Source: Branchinecta lynchi
Taxonomy: Eukaryota; Arthropoda; Branchiopoda; Anostraca; Branchinectidae
Assembly (NCBI GenBank): GCA_023053575.1
Contig: JAKZAP010000001.1
Span: 16,260,849-16,324,848, forward strand
Reading direction: 5' to 3'
DNA length: 64,000 nucleotides
Part shown: piece by piece, positions 31,401 through 43,400 of the stretch
How the letters are laid out: the number at the start of each line of letters is the position of its first letter
Numbering within the stretch: position 1 is the stretch's first letter
Program-made: the position numbers and the translations under genes
Notes under the pieces: model-generated
What the model saw: the letters and a program-made list of their open reading frames with translations, nothing else
Told to the model about the DNA's origin: nothing
Databases searched by the model: none

Positions 31401-34400
31401 GAAATCTGCAAGCTACGGAAACATTTGATCTTGTTCCTATACAGAAATGTGTCCATGAAAAACATTATGCAGACGATGAACTGGTTGACATGATGTTCAA
31501 TATTTATTTCGGTAAAAAAAAAAAACTCGGTAAATTGGGAGGAACTATTTGTGACGTAGTTCATGGTCTAACACGGAAATGAGTCCGAGAGCGGCCCCGG
31601 GATAAACATCTCGAAAAAGAACAACGGTTACAAGTGAGAGAACGAATGACAGGGACCAAATACCTCTAATCTGAGTTTCTTCGCTGTTGGTCCCTCTTTT
31701 TTCGCCTCCATTTCCTTTCGGTGCCATTTTCCGTATGGCTCTCTCGGCTCACCGACTTCAGGGACATCCGAAAGGAGGCCTTTCATTCCCTGCAAAACGT
31801 AAACTTTCTTTCCGTTCAGCTTCAGAGATCCGGAATGTTCACTAATGAAGGATTTGGCTTCGTCAGCCGACGAGAAATCGATTGCCGCGTGGCTAGAAAG
31901 AGAAATAAATGTAGTTAATGTGCACAAAACATATCGAACGAACAATAAGAGAGTGACGTGCCAAACGAGAAAGCCCTGGTAGAACCTTTGAACGTATGCA
32001 GGGAAGTCCTTACGAAGGCCCTAACCTGTCGAGGCTGAGGGTTAGTAAATCTATACTAGCCATTGTATCTTTCAGTAACGCACTGCCCAAATAGGCGCAA
32101 TAAGCTGAATAGCGCTATGTTTACGTCCTAATACACATTACACACGCCTGTTCAAATAGGAACCCGAAAGGTTCTTATTAATGCAGCATTCGGTGTTGCC
32201 ACGCTGACACAATTTTTCGAGTTTCTAAAGATCAGAAAAAGTGTTCTTAGTACTACTTGAAGTAGTCAATTTGACGCCAGATATATAGTAAAAAAAAAAC
32301 TATTAAATCTATGGACGGACAGCATTGGTCATCGAACTAGCAGTAAGCAGTCGTAACAGAACAAAACGTGTTCTTTTGATGAAAAGTTGTTTCTTCTGCT
32401 TCCAACAGAGAAGAACTTTCCTTCTTCTCCTGGCAACCCTGACGACGCTCCCCCCTTCCTCGGCCCGCTGGCGGAACCAACCAAGCGATCTGATCGGCCC
32501 TGCATAACGCTAGTCTATTCTCCTTTTATATCATGTACAGGCAGGGTTAGAGAAGGTTACGGACCGATGGATAATATATTCGCATTAAAAGTGGTGATTG
32601 ATAAGTATACTAGGCCTAGAAATGGAAGAGTGTATGCGGCATTCGTAGACCTGAAAGGGGCGTTTGGCAATGTAGGAAGAGTTATATTGATGGATAGTCT
32701 GTTAAGTATAGGACACCAGTAACATTTGTGTTAATGTTAGCAGAGATATATAGATTTACACGATTGATAGTAAGGGTAGGGAAGCCACTATCTACAGTAA
32801 TAAGTTACGCATTGTCCTAATAGGTGTAATAAGGTGAATAGCGCTATACGCGCTGTTTACGTCTTAATGCACACGCCTGTTCAAATACAACCCAAGAGGT
32901 TCTTATCAATGCGGCTTCCGGTGTTGCCAAGGTAATACAATTTTTCGATCTCTAAAAATATCCGAAAAGGTTCTTGGTACTACTTGAAGTACACGAGTAC
33001 AATATAACGCAAACTATACTGTAAAAAAAACTAATAAAATAACGGATGGACAGCATTGATCCTCGAACTGACGAAAAGCCGTCGTAATAGAACAAAAACG
33101 TGTTTTTGTTAAGAAAAGTTGTTTCTTTAGCTTCCAACAAAGTAGAACTGTTGTGCTTTCTTTGGCAACCCTGACGACGCTGCGCCTCTCCTCGGCCCGC
33201 TGGCGGAACCAACCAAGCGATCTGATTGGCCCTGCATAAGCCAGAATAGAACGCTAGTCTATTCTCCTTATTCACCTTATTACAGCGGGCTCCGAGGAAA
33301 AGCGGAATCTGTAATAAGTCTTATACGCGGTAATACACCTTATTACACCTATTAGGACAATGCTTTATAGTATGGGTGTAAAACAAGGTTGTACTCTGTC
33401 GCCGAAACTGTTAATAAATATTTACTAATGATGTTGTGGAGTCTATGTTAAACAAGACCAAAGGTTTCGATGGGATCCCAAAAATTCAATATCTGATCCA
33501 GACAACTGGGTCTTGTCTTAGCCAGATCCAGTCTTCGCCAGACTCCTTGAACATTTTTACAATTAAAATTCAGAAACAGATTAAGGCCAAATAGCTAATC
33601 ACCTGAGAAAACCAAGTTCAGATTTGGATTCAGCATGTGTGTTTACCCCTATAAGTCATATCTGTTTTGACGAAAACTTCCTGCTTTGGTTTGGGCCGGA
33701 TTCCGGTCGAAATACTTGTCCGTCGAGAAAATAGTTTTCACCATCGTCTTCAGCATGTCTCCCTACCTCTAAATCGAACATTTAATCAATTTCTAATAAA
33801 ACTTTTACTTTCAACAAACTTTCCGGTTTGGGCCGGATTCCGGGCGAAATACTTGTCCGTCGAGAAAATAATTTTCACCATCGTCTTCAGCATGTCTTCC
33901 TACCCCTAAATCGAACATCTAATCAACTTCAAATAAAACTTTTACTTTCAACAAACTTTCCGGTTTTGGCCGGATTCCGGGCGAACTACTTGTCCGATGA
34001 CAAAATGGTTTTCACCATCGTGTTCAGCATGTCTTCTTACCCCATAATCGACTATCACATTAGCTGTTTCAAAATATTTTGTTTGTCCCTTAATTTCAAT
34101 CCCCTCCCCCACCCCTAAATGTAGAGCTACAAAGCCCATCTACGAACTTGACTGGTCCGACGACCCAACGAACCTTCTCACCAAGTTTCATCAAAATATC
34201 TCATTCCCTTCGAGAGTTATCGTGCTTACAGACGGACGGACGGACGGACAACTTGTGCGATGTCATAGGTATCCCTCCACTTACGTTTTGGGATCCCAAA
34301 AAGGGAGCGCCCACGGTTTCTTTAGACGTATCTTTGTTATGTATGCTCCTGTTCGCTCATGACATAGTTTTGTTAAGTGATAGTAGAAATAATCTGCAGA

Positions 34401-37400
34401 TTTTACTTGATTTGTTGAGAGAGTACATAGAAGGTACAAAATCGGAGCTAAACACAGGTAAGACGGTAGTACTAGTATTCAGGAAAGGAGGAAATTTGAG
34501 GACGGACGATAAGTTTAATTATGGAGGAACAGTGGACATACCTGGGAGTAAGATTTAGAGCTAAAGGTAAGATATTTAGTAAGCATATTGAAAAGAGTGT
34601 AGAGAAGGGTAGATTATGTACGAATTCGATACTTAGGAGTGAACTAAAGGATATCAGAAACCTTAGGGCCCACAAAGAAATATTTAGGTCTAAGGTGGTG
34701 GGGGTAATGCATTATGGGTCTGAAGTATGGGGGTATGAGAAGATAGACAAGATAGAAGTAGTACTGTTAAGTTATTACAAGAGGTGGTTAGGAGTAGCTA
34801 AATGGACAAATAGTGTAGTTGTTAGGGGTGAGTTAGGTTTAACTTCTTTAAGAGATGTAAGACTCGTGAATTTGGTTAGGTTTTGGGAAAGGATTGTTAG
34901 GATGCCACGTGTTAGATTATTAAAATCTGCATATTTAGAAGCGTTGAAAGAAGAATCGCCTACTTCATGGCCATATCTAGTAAAAAAGATACTGGATGAT
35001 TGCGGAGGTTGAGAACTGGGGAATGATGGATTAGGAAAGGAGGAGGGAGTGACTAAGGTAGTGAAAGAAATACTTAAGAGCCAGGAAATACAGGTTTGGC
35101 AAGCCCAGAAGGATCAGTCGGAATTATAGGGTTTTCATGCTGCGGTAAGGGAGACATGGGGTGAGAATTTAATGTTTAAAGCGGGTCTTAGACGGAACGA
35201 GTTAAAGATAGTTACTGAATTGTTGGCAGATTGTCTACCAATCGGGAGTAGAAGACGTTATATTGGTAGTTGTAAGCCTAAGTTCGGTCCTTACTTCTGT
35301 CCGATGTGTGGGTGCGTGGATGAGAGTGTGACTCACATGCTTTGCGATTGTATTGAGCTGAGTGACTGGAGAAAAGAATAGTATGATGTGTGCGTATTTG
35401 ACGAAGAGTGGTTAAAACGAATATTTAGGGTTGAGTGTTCTGCTGGTATAAAGAAAATGGGGCGATGTTTGAGACCAGCGATGGAACACAGAAGTAAATA
35501 TTCTTTGAGCCCTAGCTGACTTTGAAACATATATTCTAACAGTGTTTACAACGGATATATGTCAGCTAGGATTCTTTATTAGCGATATTTCGGCCCTTCT
35601 TCGCAAAGGTCCTCGTCAGGCTGTCTATCTTCTGGGTCAACGTCGCGGAAGGAAACAAACCTGTAATAAATAACTAAAGCTTCTACCGACTATAAATATC
35701 TTATTAGGGCAAATTACTTTCAAACGCCACTGTACGGAAAAAACTAGTCCTGAGATTTAATTTTTGACACGGCCGCTGTTTTTACTGCACGACTGAGGCG
35801 ACGGCATGGAAGGTTTTTTTCTGTATTCTGATAACTTCGTTTTTTTTTTTTTATAAATAAGGGACTGGAAACTTAAAATATTATTTCATTAATAACCTCG
35901 TTCCACGTTTCTACTATGGAGTACTCGCCTGTATCTATTACTTTTAATAATCACTGCACGGAAAAACTAGTGCTGAGATTTAATTTTTGACATGGCTGTT
36001 GTTTTTGCTGCACTATTGGGGCGACGACAGGAAATGTTTTTTTCTGCATTTTGGTCGACGTCGGTTTTGTTGTTAATAAGGGACAGGGGCTTAAATTTTC
36101 GTCCCTTAATCGAAAATTACTTAATTGCGTGACTGTCAAGCGTGTTTTCTAGTACTGAAAACCTAAAAGTAAAACAATAAAACAGTCAACCCTCGCTATA
36201 AATTCAAATGTTCAGGATGACATTTAAACTTTCGCGTGGCGAGCTTGTCTGCACCCGTTGCCAAGTTACGAACTTCCATTGCATAAGAACACGCAGAGCG
36301 GGATGGAACTCTAACAGATACTCCCAGACCTTAGTATCTTTAAATGACAAGAAATGTCGTTGTCTCAACCCCGTTACTCACTGAGATGCGGAAATTCGCA
36401 CTAGATCTCGTAAGTCGACCAATAGCACTGAGTTCATCCGAATTTCGGATGTTTCACTGTGGAAAACTAGCTTTAGTACAGACTGGCAAACGAGCCTCCG
36501 ATTGCGAATATGAATTTTTGTGGAAATAAAAAAAGCTTACTACGGAATTTTTGGAGGAAAAGGTCAGAGTCAAAAATCAGAACTAAAATTAAGAATTAGT
36601 ATAATAGTGGTAGAAGGTTTAACTAAATGTCGATTGCTGTTACAATGAACTTGCAACTTCAAAAACGGCGAATACTTTTTTCTAGAATGACATTATCAGT
36701 TAACGTCTAGTATCACCAAGGGCCCATTATAGGTCATTCGTATTTCTTCAGTTATTAAGAAGGGCCTTCGATTACCTATCTGTTAATACACTCTTTATTC
36801 CCAATGGCATGCATAGGGCATATGGCGGTCAATTTTTGTCCCCTAGAAAATAAAAATAATCTCGTTGTCCAGCTTTCCAAACTAGAGCGCGCAGAGCACC
36901 GGCTATGCGTCACCTACCGGAACCTGAATAACCTTATAAAGCTGGAAGATAATTGCCGATAAACCATACTACTGGAAGGCCTCTGTGAATTAATCTGAAC
37001 CACACAACAATGGGCTTGCTATCGTACAACGAGTAGACTACGCTAGCACGGAAAACTTGAATAGACCACAGTAAAGCTAGGTGCCCACGGAACTCGAATC
37101 TCTTGATGAAAACTCTACATGCCCGTAAAGAATCGCCTTGTACCTAGCGTAAGAGCCGGAAGCCTCATTCCAGCTATCCCCAACAAACGCTACATGTTGG
37201 TTAATACAGGATTTGAGTCATCGTACGGGGAAGTTCCCGTTCTTCCCGAGGCTCACGGCATGTTATGGACTTGGTCATACAAAGTATTAAAATCAAGGTC
37301 GGTTAGGCTACAAAATTAGTGCCGTGGCATTTCGACTCCAAGAGGAATTTTCTTCAAATCACGACTCAATTCTTAAGAGGAAAAGATTCCCGTTCTATGC

Positions 37401-40400
37401 GCACCAAACTTAAGAGAGAGCTCTCCCGGTTCTTGGCACTCGCTCCCCTCACACAAATGAGAATGCGCTTTGAGGAGAACCGATTCTACTCTATTTACTG
37501 TCGTCCCGCAACAGCATGCTCGTGGACGGTAGCGACTGCTGGTTCAGCTGGTTCTGATTCAGATTCGAGTGAAGCGCATCGCACCTTCAACCCCGCTGCT
37601 CCGTTCTATTAACTTCTGCTACAAAAAAATACAGTTTTGTTTTACATTTATCTACTTACCAATAATCTGACGCTAGGAAAGTGTTCTTGTATATTGTGAC
37701 GCCAAGAGCGGAGGGGGCCAGAGCTAGTAGCTCTTCCGTAGTTGTGGTCTTGGGAACATCACGTAGACATACGCTATAAAGATATTGATTGTGGTACAAC
37801 TCGCACTTTAACCACCAATACAAAACTAACAAATTGGTGCTATATCTTCAGTAAACAAGACCAAAGTTTCGATGGAATCCCAAAAATGTAATATTTATTG
37901 GATTTCTTGATCCAGACAACCAGATTTTGCTGATCTCTGAGTCTACGCCACACCCCTTTAACATTTTGCTATTTATCCGTAACCCACCACTTGAATATGT
38001 ACATAAAATAATGTTACAGTTTTGGAGTTTTTGGCAACTTGCGGCCAAACAACAGATCAGATGAGAAAATCAAGTTCAGATCTGGATTCAGCAAGGACCT
38101 TTACTCCAATATCTCAACCTAATCGACTTCAGAAAGGTCCTTTCCTTTGAAAAGATTCTTCGTATTTTAGCAGCATTCCTAGCGAACTGCATGCAGAGCA
38201 AAAGAGCTAGTAGCATAGAGAGGAGAACCTTTCAATCCAAATTTCCGGGTTTTGGCAAAGTTTTACCAGCTTATGTCATGGAAATAAAGTTCAAATTCAA
38301 TTTAGCACGTCTCCTTACCCGATACCGAATCTATAATCGACTTCAGATACAAATTGAGCTTCAAACAAATTTGCAGTTTCGGCCGTATTGGGGGTGAATC
38401 ATTTGTCCGGCAAAAAAAACTAGGTTCAGATATGGATTCAGCGGGCCTTCTTACCCCTTAAGGCCAATATCATTAGCTCATAGAACATACCTTTTTTCTA
38501 ACCCCTTAATTAAGCAGAAAAAAGCCGAAATAAAAAATTTCGCCGAAGGCACTCGCTTTTATATAGTCTTGGCAGCTGCTGTCAGAGCCTCGCTCTCTCC
38601 GGTTTGAAATATTTCTGGAAATCCTAGGGATCTTAGGGTTTGACTAAGTTTAAAAGCCAGAATTTGCATGGGAAAGAGTTGTGCGAAATGCGAACTTAAA
38701 AATCTTTGCATGGGGCTCTCAGTTTAATCTCGTTTTCGGTACAGAAGTTATAAACTGCTGCTGCAATGATGTCCAGTAATACACTTGTCCATGTAGTCTT
38801 CGCAGAAACGATGCCTATAGTAGCTGTCTAATCAATTTGTATGCTGCCCTTTAGTATTGCTGATTGTATTTAAATACGTTTAATTGTTGCATTTAAAAAT
38901 TTGAAATAAATAAAAAGCTCGAATTGTAAGTTTTGAGGATTCGGTAGAATTTCTGGTAGATTGGTGAACGTTCTTTTGCTCTCCCCCCCCCCCCCCTCAA
39001 CGAAAATGAACTTTCGACGCCCCCGGTGCCCAGGGCGTCGCAAGGGGGTGGTGCAGCTTTCCTCACCTTTTAAAGATTCGGTAAAATTTCGGTCCAGAGG
39101 CCCAAAATTTTACTAAAACTGTTAGGTGTTTATCTATAGCAGAACTATTCGATATATTTACGGGGATTGGGTAGTTGTACAGAATCCTAAATAGGCTGTC
39201 GGTACAAATCTCCTCGGTATTATGATCGGGATTGGTATAGTTGCCAGTATTCGGTGGTTATCACAACTCTTGGTGAGAGAATTTACTGAAACCATTTGGT
39301 AAATTTCGATGCCAGAACTATTCGGTATACTTATTGAGATAATCGACAAAACAAAATCGACTATCTGATTAGCTTTTAAAAATTATTTTATTTCGCCCCT
39401 TAATTTGAAACCCCTCTCCTAAAAATACAGCTATGGAGCCTATCTACAAACTCGACCTTTCCCTTGACCCAAAGAATCCCCACAACAAGTTTCATCCAAA
39501 TATCTCATTTCCTTCAAGAGTTATCGTGCTTATAGACAGGCGGACAACTTTTACAAAGTCACAGGTATCGGGTCTTCGGGAAAGGAAAGACTGAAAAATG
39601 CAGAGCAGAAATGCGGTCCTTGCTTTCATCCGGCGTTTGTAACGTAGAATAAGATTCTGGTACACAACTTTCCGAGTGGCGAGTCTCGTGAAGGGAGAAA
39701 AGAAATGTTATGGAGAAAATGAGTTAAAAAAAAATGAAGAAGGAAAATACGAATAAAAAATGAGTGATCCAACCAGTTTTACGATAGTAAGGCGCTGTAT
39801 AGTGATAACAACAAAGCGAGGATCCAGATCATTAGAGCAGGAAGGTAATTATTTGTTTTATCTTTGTTTAAATGACCACAGGCTAACGCGCTCACATATC
39901 CAAGATTTTCCGGACGTCGGTTGATGGTCCATTTACACACTGCCTAAAATCCGAGCGTATTTTACGAACGTTTTGAGCTTGAAAAGATTTCTAGCAATAC
40001 GGACGTATTTAGATACAAATCGGACAGGTTCCTCAAATATTTCCGTATTGGTAGAAATATTTTCAAGATCGAAACGTGCTTAAAATACGGTCGGATTTTT
40101 CGCTGTGTGTAAACCCACCATGAGCCGGAAGAGATTGGTTGTCATAAATGACGGAGGATGATGGTGGGGTGGAAGTGAATTCCGTTCTCGATAAACCTTA
40201 CCACACGTCCGATTTTCAACTAAATGGATGAGGGAATCAAAATGACTCTACTTACTTGTTAGGTAACACCTGCGGCTTATATGCATTGTGATTCTTTAAG
40301 CCTCGGCTGTGTTGCACGGAAGCAATTCCGTTTTCGAGTTTCTTCGCACGTAATTCGCAGTTTGCCCGCATAGCGTCAACTGTACTGGGGAACTCGACGA

Positions 40401-43400
40401 AGAAGGTATTTCTAAAAACAAGACACAAGGACAATTTAATTCATGCTAGGCAGACACCGTATTCCTGTCGATATTTCCAAGGTTTCAACATGAAATGCAG
40501 CAAAAAAAACAAGACCAAAGGTTTCGATGGGATCCCAAAAAATCCAATATTTGATCGAGACAATTGGGTCTTGTCTTCGCCAGGTTCAGTCTTCGCCAGA
40601 CTCCTAGAACATCTTTAATATCAACATTCAGAAACAGATAGCTAATAGCTAATCATCTGTGAAAACCAAGTTCAGATGTGGATTCAGCATGTGTGTTTAC
40701 GCCTATAAGTCATTTGACGAAAACTTCCTGCCTTACTTCTGCCAAATTTTCCGGTTTCGACTGAATTCCAGGACTACTTGTCAGGTGAAAAAAGAAAGCT
40801 AAGAAACGAATTCAGCGTATCTTCTTTCCCCAATATCGAACACAGTGTTGGGAAATCCTTAAGTAAAAGTACTTAAGTAATTACTTAAGTAAAAAATTCG
40901 AGTACTTGTACTCTACCTAAGCAAAAAACTTCAGAAGTACTTGGTACTCGTAATTAAGTAAAAAAGGGTACTTAAGTACTCAAGTTCTTTCATAACGGTG
41001 AAAAGTTCGATTAGCACGATTTTCAGTACCATATTCATTTTCGCTAACTGAATGGACATCAGGGATCTGGTGATTCTTTGTGTGAGCCTGAAGCGGCTGT
41101 TTGAAGAATAGCTAACCATGTGGCTTTTCTTCATCAGATATGTAGCCTTGAGCTGATAATATCTCATTCAGTAAAAATTTAAAACTGAAAATTCCCGCTC
41201 CGGTATATTCCGTTCCGTAAATTTGTGGGAAGTTCCCTTCAACTAACGGAAAGAAGAGGATGCCGGAAAACTAACTGGTAAGTTTGTTTTTGTTGTAAAA
41301 TGGAACTACCTCAGTTCCAAACAGAAACGTCTGGTCAAAAGGACAACCTCAGCCTTTTCTTGATTTTCTAGAAAATAGTGTTCAAGCAGCATCGATCACG
41401 GCTGTATGCAGGGAGTTCGAGGGTCCAACCCTCCCCTCCCCCCCCCCCAAACATACAAATATAAACGTTTATTTATAGGCTCTAATCCTTATTGTTAGAA
41501 ATGGAGTAGCCCCCCCCCCCCCTGCAACAAACTACTGGGTCCGGACCTGTTCATTAAGAACAAGACGGAAGGTTTCGCCGAGATCGCAAAGAGGAAATAT
41601 TTCGTTACGTCTTCATAAAATAAATCGGGTAATATACAATTCCAGTCTTTGCCAGATCGCGTAGCCTAAATGTTACTCATCTCCACTCAAGCCTTTAACC
41701 AGATCCCTTAGGCAATCGTTTTCTCTATCGATTGATTAATTCAAAACATAGGCACGATCTTTACCTCGAAAAACTATCTAATAAGTTTGGTCAGATGATG
41801 CTGTTCTTTCCAAATTTTTTCAGTTTACATCAGATTCCTGTAAAAATTTCCTAACAGGCAGTTCCCATGCGCACGAGCTGACAGATGGGTCAGTCGTCCC
41901 TTTACTATCCCTACACTACACCGAACTACACCGACTACACCGACGTTCTTGTTTTCTCCGGAGTCCGACGAATACGGCCGAACTATCAACTTGATGGAAA
42001 GATTAAGCTAGTAGACGGTCCTATGTCTTTAGATAGTAAGATGATGATGTTAATATATGTCTTGCAAAGATATATTCAGATAATGCATCAAACGGATACG
42101 TCAGCTACGATAACTTTTCTTGGCAAGGGTCCTCATCAGGTTGTCTCTCACTCGTGAAGCAAACCTTAGCTTGAAGTTTAGACTTCACCCCTAAATGAAG
42201 GGCTACAATACCATCTATGAACGACCTTTACTTTTGGCGCAAAGGACATGAAACCAAGTCTGAACAAGATAGCCTACCTAACTCATTCGAGAGTTCTCAT
42301 ACTAACAGATAGACAGACGGACAGAGACACTTTAAGAAGTTATATAGGTGCCCCGTCACAGCGTTGATGGATCCCCAAAACTAGACTTAATATTTCTCCT
42401 CATATCGGAACTATGTGCTGTTTGGTACTCGCTTTTTGATCAGGGATTGTTTGCAGCCCTACCGTAATAAGCCTACCTTAATACTTGAGTACTTAAGTAC
42501 TGAAGTACCATCTAAATACTCGAGTACTTAAGTACTGAAGTACTTTCATAAAAGTACTTATTACTTAAGTATATTTTTTGCAAAGTACTTAATATTTATA
42601 CTTAAGTTACAAATTTCCTTGAGTACTTGGTACTTGTACTTAGTAAAAATTAGAAGTACCTGGCACAACACTGATCGAACATCTAATCGACTTCAAATAA
42701 AAAATTTAACTTATAACAAATTGTCCGGTTCCATCCAGATTCCGGGCGAACTATATGTCCGGGTGAAAAATGATTGTCATAAACCCCTAAATCGATTTAA
42801 ATTACCTTAAATTGCACTTGCAAGCAATACGTATGTTGTATCCCGATGAGTAGCTTGCGGATGATGACGGTGCTATGTTCTGGTTGCTGTTTCCGGGGCG
42901 CGCCAGTCCTTTTTCCAAGGTTGCCCGCGATAGTCCTCATCGAGTCGCTTTTTGAAACCTTCAGGTGTTACGCTGGTGACAGTTGGTTCTGACAAGCTGT
43001 TGCATAGGGAACAGCTTGGTTACTGAAGAAGTGCTGGCGAATACGAGAGGTGTAGGACCTTCTGGACAGTTTCCGGGAGTGGCCCCTAGTCCGTGAGTGG
43101 TGGTCGGGGGCGAAGAGGGAGGGAAGGCAATTAGCGTTGAGGATTCTGTAGACTAGTAGCATTTCCCCTCTCTTCCGGCGGTACGTAAGCGTCGGGATCT
43201 TCAGTTTCTGCAGTCGTTGTTGGTAGGGTAGTGCTCTAAGGCCTAGGATCGATTCTCATGCTCGCCTCTAGACACCTTCGATTAGTTTCTTGTCTTGTTT
43301 GTAATAGGGCGAGGCGAGGGCGTTACCGCTCTCCAGCTTAAGCCTGACCAAAGCTTTGTAGAGCTTCAGCATGACAGTTGGTTTGCGGGATGCGACTGAT

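Larger units (their letters stand above)
32525..35505 (+). mobile_element. LINE type 1, interrupted by two insertions
   Basis: Three pieces: 32525-32807 (RVREGYGPMDNIFALKVVID, NGRVYAAFVDLKGAF), 33365-33451 (SMGVKQGCTLSPKL) and 34302-35505 (LLCMLLFAHDIVLLSDSRNN, with AHD in place of the catalytic ADD). A 163-codon C-terminal frame carries the LGVRF...HYGSEVWGYEKIDKIEVVLL region, and the zinc motif is CPMCGCVDESVTHMLCDC (near 35300). The RT fingers are 5'-truncated and the element is dead. The insertions are the MITE 32808-33364 and the family-A element 33452-34301. Confidence 0.87.

Noticed and set aside
37319..37612. 97-codon plus-strand frame with Ser/Asp-rich C-terminus
   Set aside because: No recognisable domain, no splice-compatible partner exons on the plus strand, and it lies inside an intron of the minus-strand gene.
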